A DNA stretch of 64,000 nucleotides from Paenibacillus sp. P25 (GTDB lineage: Bacteria; Bacillota; Bacilli; Paenibacillales; NBRC-103111). The DNA is taken from positions 3,410,001 to 3,474,000 of the forward strand of contig CP085629.1 in assembly GCA_024704175.1 (NCBI GenBank), read 5' to 3'. A program made the position numbers and the translations under genes. Of this stretch, positions 21,240 through 31,492 are shown in pieces (positions within the stretch are counted from its first letter, which is position 1; every line of letters begins with the position of its first letter). The notes below the pieces were generated by a model. The model was not told the DNA's origin. It saw nothing but the letters and a program-made list of their open reading frames with translations, and searched no databases.

Positions 21240-22517
21240 TCATTCCGGCGAATTCGCCGCCACCCGGTTCGAACGGCCAAGGCACAGCTTGACAGCCGTT
21301 CGGTACAACAGCTCCGCACCCGCTGCAATGTCCTCTTTGCTCGCATACTCCTTCGGATTGTGGCTGATCCCTTCTCTGCAGCGGACGAAGATCATTCCAT
21401 AGTCGCAGTAATACGACATGGCGAGCGAGTCGTGGAACGGTCCGCTCATCAGCTCGGGGGCCTGCAGCTCCAGCTCCTCCGCCGCTTCCCGGATCGTCTC
21501 CCGAATCCGGTCCGCACAGTAGCGGGGCTCGCTCTCGGTATCCACGCGGATTTCATAGCGCAGCCCATGCTCAGTCGCGGTCTCCGCAATAAGGGAGCGC
21601 AGCTCCCGCTCCAGCCGATTCCGGCGCTGCAGATCGATGTCCCTCAGATCGACCGTAAACTGCACATGCTCCGGGATGATGTTTCGCGAATCCGGAAACA
21701 CCTTCAGGGAACCGACGGTGCCTACCGCTCGCGCTCCAGGCTCCTCCGAAGCCAGCGCCTGAAGACCGGCGATGACCTTGGCTGCGCCGACGAGCGCATC
21801 CTGGCGCATCGCCATCGGAACCGAGCCGGCATGTCCGGCGAACCCGAATAGATCCACCGTCCACCAGAGCGGGCCGGAAATTCCGGTGACAATGCCCACG
21901 GGACGTTCCATGGCCTCCAGCACCGGCCCCTGCTCGATATGAAGCTCGAGGAACGTATCCACCTGCCCCGGCTTATATTCTGATTCGGCGAACCGCTCCG
22001 GATCGCCCCCGAACGCAAGCAGCGCCTCCCGCCGCGTCACGCCGTCTTTGTCCGTCCGCTCCAGCTCGCCTTCTTCCAGCCGGCCGAGCAGCCCCCGCAC
22101 TCCGAACAGCCCTTTGTTAAAGCGGCGACCCTCCTCGTCACAGAAGGATGCCACCTCGATCGGCACGGCCGGAACAATGCCCTGCTCGTTTAAGGTCTGC
22201 ACGGTCTCAATCGCTCCGATCACGCCGACAATGCCGTCAAACCGGCCCGCATACGGTCGCGTATCGATATGGGAGCCAAGCATCAGCGCCGGTGCGGACG
22301 GGTCCCGCCCCTCCATACGGCCGATCAAATTGCCGAAGGCGTCGATGCGGGCCATAAGCCCCGCCTCCTCCATCCAGGTTTTGACAAGCTCGACCGCCTC
22401 CCGGTCCTCCTTGGACAGTGCAAGCCGGCAGACGCCGGTGTCGCTGATTTTACCGATCCGGGCCAGCCGTTCGATCCGCTGCTCGATTCGGTCCGCATTC
22501 ACTGTATAACGAAGCAT
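21240..22517 (-). CDS. Zn-dependent M20-family N-carbamoyl amidohydrolase (candidate beta-ureidopropionase)
   Basis: Probably hydrolyses N-carbamoyl-beta-alanine or a related N-carbamoyl or ureido compound to the amine, CO2 and ammonia. This family includes allantoate amidohydrolase, N-carbamoyl-L-amino acid hydrolase and yeast-type beta-ureidopropionase. Metal ligands are seen in LGSHIDT (~80), FCDEEGRRF (~125), LELHIEQGP (~190) and SGPFHDSLAM (~380). Full length (425 residues) and intact. The ATG follows GGAGGTG. It heads the operon M20/preT/preA/hydA, so the pyrimidine role is the best inference. A nitrilase-type ureidopropionase is also present at 26938-27819. Confidence 0.85.
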   Translation of the reverse strand: MLRYTVNADRIEQRIERLARIGKISDTGVCRLALSKEDREAVELVKTWMEEAGLMARIDAFGNLIGRMEGRDPSAPALMLGSHIDTRPYAGRFDGIVGVIGAIETVQTLNEQGIVPAVPIEVASFCDEEGRRFNKGLFGVRGLLGRLEEGELERTDKDGVTRREALLAFGGDPERFAESEYKPGQVDTFLELHIEQGPVLEAMERPVGIVTGISGPLWWTVDLFGFAGHAGSVPMAMRQDALVGAAKVIAGLQALASEEPGARAVGTVGSLKVFPDSRNIIPEHVQFTVDLRDIDLQRRNRLERELRSLIAETATEHGLRYEIRVDTESEPRYCADRIRETIREAAEELELQAPELMSGPFHDSLAMSYYCDYGMIFVRCREGISHNPKEYASKEDIAAGAELLYRTAVKLCLGRSNRVAANSPE

Positions 22518-22547
22518 GAACTCCACCTCCCTGCGATAGTTTGTTAA

Positions 22548-22557
22548 GTTATATAAC
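22548..22557. promoter_or_regulatory. Palindrome GTTATATAAC before the M20 operon
   Basis: Perfect 10-base palindrome, 31 bases before the M20 gene. The GTTAT/ATAAC half-sites are shared with 22644-22666 and 31493-31534; probable PucR-type operator. Confidence 0.5.
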
Positions 22558-22643
22558 ATCAATACGCAAAAATTCCGAATCAAATTCCAACCCGCCTAGT
22601 AGAAAATGGGACTTAAGCGAAATTTCCAGTTAACGGTTTTATT

Positions 22644-22666
22644 TTGTGTTATATTTAATAACACAA
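22644..22666. promoter_or_regulatory. 9-5-9 palindrome before the PucR gene
   Basis: TTGTGTTAT, the 5-base spacer ATTTA, then ATAACACAA: a perfect 9-bp inverted repeat just upstream of pucR. It is a good candidate for autoregulation, and the divergent layout would let the regulator control both sides. Confidence 0.65.
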
Positions 22667-22676
22667 TCCAATTTCT

Positions 22677-24380
22677 ATGAAAGCCTATGGATCACTTCGG
22701 AAAGCGGGGATGAGCTTGGAAACGGAACGGATTCTAACGGTTGGAGAAGCCTTGAAACGGCCTCTTTTCCGGGGCGCCCGGATCGCCGCCGGCGTAGACG
22801 GACTGCATCGCCCCATCCGCTGGGTGCATATACTGGAGATTTCCAACATCGAGAAGATGATTCACGGTGAAGAAATGATATTAACCACGGGAGTCGGCTT
22901 AGGGGCGGATGCCGCTTCATCCGTCAGCTTCATGGAGAAGCTGATCCGGCACAACGCCGCCTGCCTTTGCATTGAGCTCGGACCCTACTTCGGCTCCGTC
23001 TCCGGGGAGCTGCTCGAGCTCGCGGACCGGTCCGGTTTTCCCCTCATTGTGTTTCCCCATACGGTACGGTTTGTAGATATTACGCAGGATCTGCATTCCC
23101 TGATTATCAGCCGGCACCACCGGATGCTGCAGGAGCTGGAGAGCATATCCAGGGAATTCCACAGGCTGACCTTAACCTCGCAGGGCGCCTTGAATGTGCT
23201 GAAGCCGCTGCACAAAAGCACGAATCATAAGCTCCTGTATCAGCCGCCGCCGGGCAAGCCTGCGTTTTACCCTATCCTGCCGGCCGGGGAGCAGGAGGCG
23301 CCGCTGGATGCGATCGGCGCCTGGGCGGGCGATTTGGAAGAGCTGAAACCGAATGACGCCCCTTTTCTGCGCAGTTTCCAGGATCAAACCGTCGTCATCA
23401 AGCCGGTAGGTGCGCTGCATCAGACCTGGGCCTATCTCATCATGATTTGCGGACACCCGCCCCGGGAATACGATTACCTTCTACTCGATTCCGCCTCGCT
23501 GTCGATTGCCCAAGAGCTGCTCCGCACAAGGTATATGGAGGAACGGAAGCTGTTCACGGAAAATCTGTGGGTCGATGAACTGCTGAGCGGCCGGGTTGAC
23601 GATGAAAAGCAGCTTCAGGCGCTGGTCGGCCCGGATTACAAACGCCTGAACGAGCTGAGCTACCGGGTATGCCTGATTGAAATCGAAAATATGTACGACG
23701 TGAAGCTGCATATTCAAGATAACGAATGGGATTCGGTCCGTTACCATCTGTCACTGCTCGTGCGCTCCATCTTCGAAAAGCAATCGTTCCGCCCGCTTAT
23801 TACGCTGAAAAATAACCGTTTGGCCGTCATCGCACTCGACATGAAGTCCAAGCTGCACACCAAAGCCAGACTGCAGCAGGCATTTGAAGAGCTAAGGGAA
23901 ATGCAGGCGGACGACAGCCTGAAGAATCTGAAGTCGCTGATCGGCGTCGGCCGTCCCTCCGTTCACTTGAGGCATGCTTACAGCGACCACCAGGAAGCCG
24001 TTCAAGCGCTCTCGCTCCACGCGTGCTTCAAGAAGCAGGTCCTGTTCTACGAGGAGCTTGGCGTATTCGAGCTGCTGTTAGGCCTGAACGACGGGAACAC
24101 CCTGCGCCCTTCATCCGCAATTACCTCGGTCCCGTGCTGGATTACGACGAAGCGAAGGGCAGCTGAGTCGCTCCAGACGCTCAAGGTGTACCTGGACCAC
24201 GACGGCTCCAAGCAAATCGCCGCCCAAAAGCTGTATATCGTACGGCAGTCCCTCTATTACCGGCTGGAAAAAATCATGGAGCTCTTGGGCGAAGATTTCA
24301 TGGAGCCCGAGAAGCGGATCGCCATTCAGGTCGCGCTCCGCGCCTATCAGCCGCTGCATCCGGACAAATTCGGCAAATAA
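22677..24380 (+). CDS. PucR-family transcriptional regulator of the pyrimidine cluster
   Basis: A 568-codon regulator encoded divergently from the catabolic operons. The N-terminal PucR purine-catabolism domain (ILTVGEALKRPLFRGARI, VHILEISNIEKM, EMILTTGVGLGAD) covers residues ~15-135. A GGDEF-like middle region and a C-terminal HTH_30 domain follow (TLKVYLDHDGSKQIAAQKL, SLYYRLEKIMELLG). Around residues 477-497 the product reads nonsense, but the neighbouring frame gives FIRNYLGPVLDYDEAKGS, the conserved family motif. Two compensating indels (near 24108 and 24165) are therefore likely. The start could also be the ATG at 22710. Confidence 0.88.
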   Translation: MKAYGSLRKAGMSLETERILTVGEALKRPLFRGARIAAGVDGLHRPIRWVHILEISNIEKMIHGEEMILTTGVGLGADAASSVSFMEKLIRHNAACLCIELGPYFGSVSGELLELADRSGFPLIVFPHTVRFVDITQDLHSLIISRHHRMLQELESISREFHRLTLTSQGALNVLKPLHKSTNHKLLYQPPPGKPAFYPILPAGEQEAPLDAIGAWAGDLEELKPNDAPFLRSFQDQTVVIKPVGALHQTWAYLIMICGHPPREYDYLLLDSASLSIAQELLRTRYMEERKLFTENLWVDELLSGRVDDEKQLQALVGPDYKRLNELSYRVCLIEIENMYDVKLHIQDNEWDSVRYHLSLLVRSIFEKQSFRPLITLKNNRLAVIALDMKSKLHTKARLQQAFEELREMQADDSLKNLKSLIGVGRPSVHLRHAYSDHQEAVQALSLHACFKKQVLFYEELGVFELLLGLNDGNTLRPSSAITSVPCWITTKRRAAESLQTLKVYLDHDGSKQIAAQKLYIVRQSLYYRLEKIMELLGEDFMEPEKRIAIQVALRAYQPLHPDKFGK

Positions 24381-24402
24381 CGAAGAAGACGCGGGAAGGG
24401 CA

Positions 24403-25523
24403 TTACCGGGCCAAAGCCAGACGAATGTCCGTATGAGCGAGCCCCTGCGCTTCGGCCACCGCCGGATGAGTCACTTGGCCCTCCATCACGTTGATTCCCC
24501 TCGCAATGGCCGGATGGTCCGCCGCCGCCTGACGGCAGCCTTTACTGGCGATCTGCAAGCCATAGGGCGTTGTGACATTGGTAAGCGCCATGGTGGAGGT
24601 GCGGGCGACGGATCCCGGGATATTGGCTACCGCATAATGAATAATCCCGTATTTCTCGTAGGTCGGATTGTCGTGTGTCGTGATCCGGTCGACCGTTTCC
24701 ACCGAGCCTCCCTGGTCGATGGCTACATCGACAATGACCGAACCCGGCCGCATCGCCCGGACCATCTCTTCGGTCACCAGCTTCGGAGCACGCGCACCCG
24801 GGATCAGCACGGCCCCGATCAAGAGGTCCGCTCTTCGGACGGCCTCCATCAGCGTGTAGCCGCTGGACATCACCGTCTTAAGCCGGCCTTGAAACTGTTC
24901 GTCCAATGCCCGCATGACCGGTCCGGATTCAAATCGAGCAGTGTGACGTCCGCCCCCATCCCGACCGCAAGACGGGCGGCATTGGTACCGACGACGCCTC
25001 CCCGACGATCGTCACGCGGGCAGGCTCAACACCGGGGACACCGCCGAGCAGCACGCCTGCTCCGCCGCTGGCGTTCTCCAGGAACCGGGCTCCGAGTTGA
25101 ATCGACATCCGTCCGGCCACCTCGCTCATCGGCGTCAGGAGCGGCAGGTCGCCGTTATCCAGCTGCACGGTTTCGTAAGCGACGGCAGTGACGTTCCGGC
25201 GGATCAGTGCCTCGGTGAGCTCCCGGTCCGGGGCCAAATGAAGATACGTGTAGAGCACGAGCCCGCTCCGGAAATAGACGTATTCCTCCTGAAGCGGCTC
25301 CTTCACCTTGACTACCATATCCGCCGACCAGGCTTCTTGAGCGGTCGGCACGATGACGGCGCCGGCGTACCCGGTAATCCTGATCCGTAAAGCCCGAACC
25401 CGCCCCGGCACCGGCCTGGATCCACACCTCGTGGCCGGCGGTGGCATAGCTTTTTACCGAGGCCGGCGTCATCGCCACACGGTTTTCGTTGTTTTTGATT
25501 TCCTTGGGAACCCCGATTCTCAT
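24403..25523 (-). CDS. ald: Alanine dehydrogenase; three frameshifts
   Basis: NAD-dependent oxidative deamination of L-alanine to pyruvate and ammonia. Here it would recycle the alanine made by the neighbouring aminotransferase. The restored protein has about 373 residues, typical of Ald. Visible are [20 protein letters not shown] at the N-terminus, [13 protein letters not shown] with the active-site Lys, LFTYLHLAP-like [10 protein letters not shown], the Rossmann motif [15 protein letters not shown] (after adding a base at the C4 run 25002-25005), [19 protein letters not shown] and [16 protein letters not shown]. Other breaks are near 25380 and 24925. It lies 6 bases after the aminotransferase gene. 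Confidence 0.92.
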
Positions 25524-25529
25524 CGCTTG

Positions 25530-26911
25530 TCACACTTTCGTCTGAGTATTCATAACCTGCTTCAGCGTCGCCGCGATAAATTCCACATCATTGTCCGTAG
25601 AGGACAGCGGCGGCGCAAGGGTCAGCACGTTGTTGAAGCCCGCCACCGTATCGCCGTTCTTGCCGATAATAAGTCCCTTCTCTTTGCAAGCCGCTATCAC
25701 CGCCTTCACCGCCGGCAGGGGCGCAGGCTCCTTCGTCTCCTTGTTCGCCACAAGCTCGATTCCGAACAGGAAACCGAAGCGGCGGATATCTCCGACCAGC
25801 GGATGGTCCCTCAAGCTGTCCAGTTGCTCCCCGAGCCTTTCCCCTAGCTGGTGCGAACGGCCTATCAGATCCTCCTTTTCGATGATTTCCAGATTTTTGA
25901 GCGCCAGCGCACAGGCCGCGGGATTGCCGCCAAACGTATTGATATGGCGAAAATGCCCGTACATCTCCTGCTCCTTGAACGCTTCGTAAATCTCCCTGCG
26001 GACCGCCGTGGCGGAGAGCGGGAGGTAACCGCTCGTAATTCCCTTGGCCATGGTGACGATATCGGGCTTCAGTCCGAAGTTATGATGACCGAATTTGCGT
26101 CCCGAGCGGCCGAATCCGCAGATGACTTCGTCGATGATCAGCAGTACCTCGTGCTTCCTGCAGATTTCCTGAACGCGGTCCAGGTAGATCGGATGCGGAA
26201 CGATGACGCCGCCTCCTGTAATGACCGGCTCCATAATCACTCCGGCTACACTCTCCGCCCCTTCCCAGATGATCGTATCCTCAATCGCTTGGGCGCACTG
26301 CAGGTTGAAATCCTCCAAGGACATCCCCGCCGGCCGGCGGTAGCCGTCGGGCGGAGCTACATGGAGAAACCCGGCGCCGAGCGGCTCGTATTTGTATTTC
26401 CTCTGGGCCTGCCCGGTAGCGGACAAGGCCCCCATGGAGCTTCCGTGATAAGCGCGGTAGCGGGAAATGAATTTATACCGGCTGTGCCTGCCGATCTGCT
26501 GCTGGTACTGGCGGGCGATCTTGAAAGCCGCCTCGTTGGCGTCCGAGCCGCTGTTCGAGAAGAAAATGACGTACTCTCCTTCCAGCCACTCGTTCAACTT
26601 CTCCGCGAGGCGGATCGCAGGCGGATGGCTCTGCGTCAGCGGAAAGTAAGATAAGGCCATCAACTGCTCGTAAGCCGCTTCCGCCAGCTCCTTCCGTCCG
26701 TAGCCCGCATTCACGCACCAGAGACCCGACATCGCATCGAGGTACCGTTTGCCCTGGTCATCGGTAACCCAGGAACCTTTTCCCCGGTTACAATCATCGG
26801 CGCTTCCTTCTCGCTGTAAGGCGAAATATGGTGCCAGAGGTATTTGCGGTCCTTATCCGCCAGCGTCTCGGTTTCGCTTCCCACATGGATCACGGGATGA
26901 GCCCTCCCCAT
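25530..26911 (-). CDS. Class III omega-aminotransferase (beta-alanine/pyruvate type); one frameshift
   Basis: PLP enzyme that should transaminate beta-alanine or 3-aminoisobutyrate, the end products of uracil and thymine breakdown, probably with pyruvate as acceptor. The restored length is about 460 residues. Motifs seen: FFSNSGSDANEAAFKIAR (PLP phosphate site), SRYRAYHGSS, LLIIDEVICGFGRSG (cofactor Asp) and TMAKGITSGYLPLSA (Schiff-base Lys). The frame breaks at a T4 run (26778-26781), where one base restores GEKGSWVTDDQGKRYLDAMS. Neighbouring Ald and ureidopropionase support the role. Confidence 0.9.
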
Positions 26912-26937
26912 TGTTATCGTTGTTCTCGGGCAAAAAA

Positions 26938-27819
26938 CTACAGCAGGCTAAGCTCCCGGTATGTCTCGGGACGCCGGTCGCGGTAAAACTGCCAGCTTTC
27001 GCGAACCTCGCGGATCAAGGACCTGCTCATGTCCCCCACCACCGCTTCGTCGCAGTCCCGGTCGCCCATGGCGGCGAATTGGCCGCGCGGGTCGACCAAA
27101 TACGATTGGCCGTAGAACTCCCCATATTCCAGGGCGCTTCATACCCGACGCGGTTGATGGCCGCCATATAGTACCCGTTCGCTACGGCATGGGCCGGTCT
27201 GCTCCAGCTTCCATAAGTATTCCGAGGTGCCCGATACGGTGGCGGAAGGATTGAATACGATCTCCGCCCCGTTCAGCCCCAGCATTCTCGCCCCTTCCGG
27301 AAAATGCCGATCGTAGCAGATATAAACGCCGACCTTGGCAAAAGCGGTATCAAATACCGGATACCCCAAGTTGCCCGGTTTAAAATAAAACTTCTCCCAA
27401 AATCCGCAGCCCTTGCCTCCCGCTCCGACGTGCGGGATATGGTGCTTCCGGTATTTTCCCAGATAGGTCCCGTCCGCATCGATGACCGCCGCCGTGTTGT
27501 AATATGTCGCGATGCCCTCCCGTTCGTAAATCGGCAGGATGATCACGATCCCGAGCTCCTTGGCCGTTTCCTGAAACAGCCGGACCGTTGGTCCGTTCGG
27601 GATCTCCTCCGCGGCCTCGTACCACTTCGCCGTCTGCTCCGCGCAGAAATACGGACCGTAGAAAATTTCCTGCAGCGCTACAATCTGCGCGCCCTTCCGC
27701 TTCGCCTCGCGTACCAGCTTCATATGCTTCTCGATCGCCGCCGCTTTATGCCTGCTCACTGGCTCGTCGCCGCTTAAGTCGTGGGACGCTTGAATCAGGC
27801 CGATTCTTACCGTGTCCAA
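26938..27819 (-). CDS. Nitrilase-superfamily beta-ureidopropionase; two frameshifts
   Basis: Hydrolyses N-carbamoyl-beta-alanine to beta-alanine, CO2 and ammonia. The Glu-Lys-Cys catalytic triad is visible: Glu in VALQEIFYGPYFCAEQ (~50), Lys in GKYRKHHIPHVG (~125) and Cys in VYICYDRHFPEGARMLG (~162). EIVFNPSATVSGTSEYLW is typical of the beta-ureidopropionase branch. Breaks near 27197 and at a C4 run (27119-27122). When restored, the C-terminus is FYRDRRPETYRELSLL and the length about 294 residues. It lies between the binding protein (12-base gap) and the aminotransferase. Confidence 0.92.
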
Positions 27820-27831
27820 TGGCCCCGCCTC

Positions 27832-28896
27832 CTATTTCTTCATCGCGCTCTCGACAATTTCGTTGGTATAGGCCGTCTTCAGGTCGGCCGGCTTCTTGAT
27901 CACGCCGAATTGAAGCGCGATGTCGGCCGTTTGCTTGAACTTCGCATCCTCGATGCGGCCCAGCTTCGACATATCGAAGCCGCTCGGCGCGACCAGCTTC
28001 GCCACCTCCTCCATCATTTTCACCTGGTGTTCCTGGGAGGTGCTGCCTTTTTCGACCACCTTCATAACGCTTTCCACCGCGCTTTTCTGATCCGATACGG
28101 CGTCCTTCCAGCCTTTGAGCGAAGCGCGCACGAATTTCACAGCCGTTTCCTTGTTCTTGGACAGCCAGTCTTTGTTGGCGAACAGGTTGTCTTCCAGCAT
28201 GGCCACGCCTTCCTTGTTCATATCGATGACCGACAGCTCGCTGGCCGGAATTCCCTGCTCCAGGACCACCTGGTATTCGTTATAGGTCATCGCCGACGCC
28301 GCATCCAGCTCTCCGGACAGGAACTGATCCATCGTAAAGCCCTGCTTGACGAACTTTAAGCCTTTGTTCGGGTCGAGTTTATACTTGTCGAACAGCGCCA
28401 GCACTTCAAACTCGTTGCCGCCCATCCAGTTGCCCACCCTTTTCCCGGCCAGGTCGGCGGAGGAGTTGATGCCTGTTTTCTTCTTGGAAATAAGCACCAG
28501 ACCGCTGTTCTGATAAACCTGGGCGATTTCGACAAGCGGCAGGCCCTGCTCCTGGTGAGCGAGCAGACTGGCTACCCAATCGACCCCGATATCCGCCGCG
28601 CCGCCGGCCACCTGCTGCTCCGGCACGATATCCGGCCCGCCCGGCACGATTTCCACGTCGAGCCCTTCGTCCTTGTAGTAACCCTTGTCTTTCGCCACAA
28701 AATAGCCGGCAAACTGCGCTTGCGGAACCCACTTGAGCTGAAGCTTCACGTGCACGGGACCCGGAGCCGCCGCTCCTGCCGGCGCCGCCGAGTCTCCCGT
28801 TTCCTTCTTGCCGCCGCAGGCGGACAGCATCGCCCCAAGCATCAGGAGGGTCGCTGCGATCAAGGCGCCGCGGTGTTTCCATTGTGATTTCTTCAT
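27832..28896 (-). CDS. NMT1/SsuA-like substrate-binding lipoprotein, probable pyrimidine importer
   Basis: Lipid-anchored binding protein of the NMT1/THI5 group, which binds pyrimidine precursors, thiamine precursors or sulfonates. Intact, 354 residues, with lipobox MLSACGG at about residue 27. The mature domain has KLQLKWVPQAQFAGYFVAKD, KGYYKDEGLDVEIVPGG and the ligand-site segment GVDWVASLLAHQEQG. Two SsuC-like permeases and an SsuB-like ATPase are encoded upstream. The surrounding catabolic genes make uracil, thymine or a derivative the best substrate guess; this is inferred from context. Confidence 0.87.
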   Translation of the reverse strand: MKKSQWKHRGALIAATLLMLGAMLSACGGKKETGDSAAPAGAAAPGPVHVKLQLKWVPQAQFAGYFVAKDKGYYKDEGLDVEIVPGGPDIVPEQQVAGGAADIGVDWVASLLAHQEQGLPLVEIAQVYQNSGLVLISKKKTGINSSADLAGKRVGNWMGGNEFEVLALFDKYKLDPNKGLKFVKQGFTMDQFLSGELDAASAMTYNEYQVVLEQGIPASELSVIDMNKEGVAMLEDNLFANKDWLSKNKETAVKFVRASLKGWKDAVSDQKSAVESVMKVVEKGSTSQEHQVKMMEEVAKLVAPSGFDMSKLGRIEDAKFKQTADIALQFGVIKKPADLKTAYTNEIVESAMKK

Positions 28897-28974
28897 CGGC
28901 TTCTCTCCCTCTCTTTATGTAAAATAGTGGCACAATCCCGGCAGGTTGAGCTTCGGCATGGTCTTTCGTCTGTA

Positions 28975-29828
28975 TTAAGTTCTTTGGGAGGGATGCCAGC
29001 GGATCCAGGCCTTCTCCAGCCGCTCGGCGATCAGATACAATAGGATTCCGGCCGCCGCCGCCAAGACAATGCAGGACCAACCTAAGGGCATTTTGGCTAC
29101 CTTGATGGAGTTCGACAGCAGGTATCCGAGGCCGCGCGAAGAAAAGAAAAATTCGCCGACGATCGCTCCGATCATGCTTGCCGTGGTGTTGATTTTCAGC
29201 GCGGTAAACAGGTAAGGCAGACTGTACGGGATGCGCAAATAGAGGAATACCTCGCTTTTGTTGGCCGCATAGGAATGCATGAGGTCCAGTGCGAGCGGGT
29301 CAACCGCATTCATCCCCTTGTAGGCGTTGACGGCCATGGCCGTCATCGTGGTCACCGCCACAATGGCGATTCTGGAGCCCAGCCCGTCCCCGAACCACAG
29401 GTTCATGATCGGGGCCAAAGCTACGATGGGTACCGCATTAAGCGAAGCGGCCAGCAGGATGCCGCCGCTGCCCCACCGGGGCCAGGCGGTGGCCGCCAGG
29501 GCGAAGAGAAAGCCCGCCGCCGAACCCGACAGCATGCCGAGCACCGCCTCAGTCAGCGTGTAGCCGGCATAAGACAGCAGGACACTGAAATTTTCCGCCA
29601 TCGCTCGTGCGATATTTGTGGGCGCGGCGGCTGAAAAGTGCGGAGCCGGAAGAGGGAGTGAAATACCTGAAGCTCCCACAGCAGGATGAACAGCAAGCCA
29701 GCCGTCAGCGGAAGCCAGATTCGCCACTGGAACCGGCTCTTTCGCCGCGCCCCGCCCGCAGGCGACCGTTCTTCCGCCGCAGGTCGCCGCTCCGCTCCGG
29801 TTTCGCCCGGGATGACTGCTCCTTCCAT
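28975..29828 (-). CDS. SsuC-like ABC transporter permease (second); one frameshift
   Basis: Membrane subunit of the pyrimidine-type importer. The N-terminal half reads MEGAVIPGETGAERRPAAEE with a first membrane segment LPLTAGLLFILLWELQVF. The rest has six-segment permease character, with YTLTEAVLGMLSG, the coupling helix region ALDLMHSYAANKSEVFLYLR and LIAERLEKAWIRWHPS. The frame breaks near 29665; joined length about 284 residues. The ATG shares a base with the stop of the preceding permease (TAATG) and follows GAGGTGAAAGG. Confidence 0.85.
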
Positions 29829-30641
29829 TACCTTTCACCTCCTCGGGTGCGAAACTCGGGTCGCCACGGTGCCGCTAGCCGCTCGATCAAGCTGATGATC
29901 CCGTAACTGATCAAACCGAGCAGCGCACCGGTAACGACGGTCGCCCAGAACATATAAGTATGGGAAGGACCGTAATACAGATTCCGCAGCATAATCACGC
30001 CGATGCCATGACGGGCACCCATCAGCTCGACCAGGATGGCCCCGGTCACCGCCATCGGTGCGGCGATCTTGAGTCCGCTGAACAGTCCCGGCAGCGAAGC
30101 GGGAAGGCGGAGCTTCCAATACACGGACCACGGCCCCGCCGCATAGGCGTACATGAGTTCCAGGGCGGAAGGCGATGTGCTGCGCAGTCCTCTCAGCATA
30201 TTCAGTGAAACGGGGAAGAACGTAATGTAACCGGCAATCAGAATGCGCGCCAGCTGCTCGTCGCGGACAATACCGTAGAGTATCGGAGCCAGCCCGAGAA
30301 TCGGGATCATTTGAGAGGCGACGGCATAAGGGAAAGTCATCTGCTCGACAAGTTTCGAGACGCTCATCAGGACGGCCAGCAGCACGCCGGTCTGCCCCGC
30401 CGAGCGCGAAGCCCATCCCGGCATTGGCGAATGTAACCGCGCCTTCGCTCATCAGGGTGCTTCCATAGAAACCCAGGGTGTAGATCACTTCGTGGAGGTA
30501 AGGCAGCTTGGACTCGGCCAGCGGGGTATGCAGCACATGCAGCAGAAGCCAGGCGCCGGCTTCCCAGATGCACATGAAGGCGATTATCCAGACGGCGGCG
30601 GGAAGCGACCGGCCTCGCAGCGGAAGGCTTAGTCCCTTCAT
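29828..30641 (-). CDS. SsuC-like ABC transporter permease (first); one frameshift
   Basis: Membrane subunit that pairs with the next permease. N-terminal segment AVWIIAFMCIWEAGAWLLL; conserved QMIPILGLAPILYGIVRDE; coupling helix region ALELMYAYAAGPWSVYWKLR; C-terminus ISLIERLAAPWRPEFRTRGG. The frame breaks near 30400 in a GGGG run, where removing one G gives ALGGQTGVLLAVLMS. Having two different permeases is usual for thiamine- or pyrimidine-precursor importers. Restored length about 271 residues. Confidence 0.86.
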
Positions 30642-30644
30642 CGT

Positions 30645-31420
30645 TCACACTCCTTCAAAGCTGTCCCGGATCGTCGTGATCAGCTCGTAAAATACCTTAC
30701 TGCTGCGCATTTCCTTGGTACGCGGGCGGGGTAGCGGAATGTCGACGACGGCGGACAGCCTTCCCGGATGGGGGAGAGCACATAAACCCGGTCGGATAGA
30801 AAGACCGATTCGGGAATGCTGTGCGTAACGAAGACAACCGTATTCTTCACCTTGGCCCAAATCGACAGCGGCTCTTCATTGAGCCGCTCCCGGGAAAATT
30901 CGTCCAGTGCCGAGAAAGGCTCATCCATAAGCAGTATTTCCGGCTCCATCGATAACGCCCTTGCGATGGCGACACGCCGCTGCATCCCGCCGCTCAGCCG
31001 CCAGGGATACTTGTCTCCGAAGCCCTGCAGTCCGACCAGCTCCAGCAGCGCTTCCGCCTTCCGGTCCCGTTCGGATTTGCCGATCCTCATCATTTCCAGC
31101 GGGAGCGTAATGTTGTCCTTTACCTTTCTCCAGTCATATAAAACAGGGTTTTGAAACACGATGCCGTACTTCCGGGCCAGTCTGGCTTCCTTCGTCGTTC
31201 GGCCGGCTACCCGAATCGTGCCGCCGGTAGGCTGGAGCAAATCGGCCATCAGCCGGAGCAGTGTCGTCTTCCCGCGACCGGAAGGGCCGAGCAGGGAAAC
31301 GAACTCCCCTTTGCCGATGCTCATGCTGACCTGCTGAACCGCCAGGATATCGGCGGAATCCGTCTCATAGCGCATACTGATCCGGTCGAGCTCGATTTCA
31401 GGAGCTGCAGCCGTGTTCAT
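30645..31420 (-). CDS. SsuB-like ABC transporter ATPase; one frameshift near the end
   Basis: Cytoplasmic ATPase of the importer, about 258 residues. Walker A reads SLLGPSGRGKTTLLR (Arg where Ser or Cys is more usual), signature LSGGMQRRVAIARALS, Walker B ILLMDEPFSALDE, switch His in VFVTHSIPESV. At a run 30770-30774 one more G restores VLSPHPGRLSAVVDIPLPRP, the usual C-terminal sequence. The ATG at 31420 follows GGTGGAG. It is the first gene of the operon that runs to ald, and the palindromic region 31493-31534 lies just upstream. Confidence 0.9.
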
Positions 31421-31492
31421 AGACTCCACCGCCCTCTTGTGTTATTTATATGTAATATATTATTACATTAATTGCCTATCTAGTATCAATAA

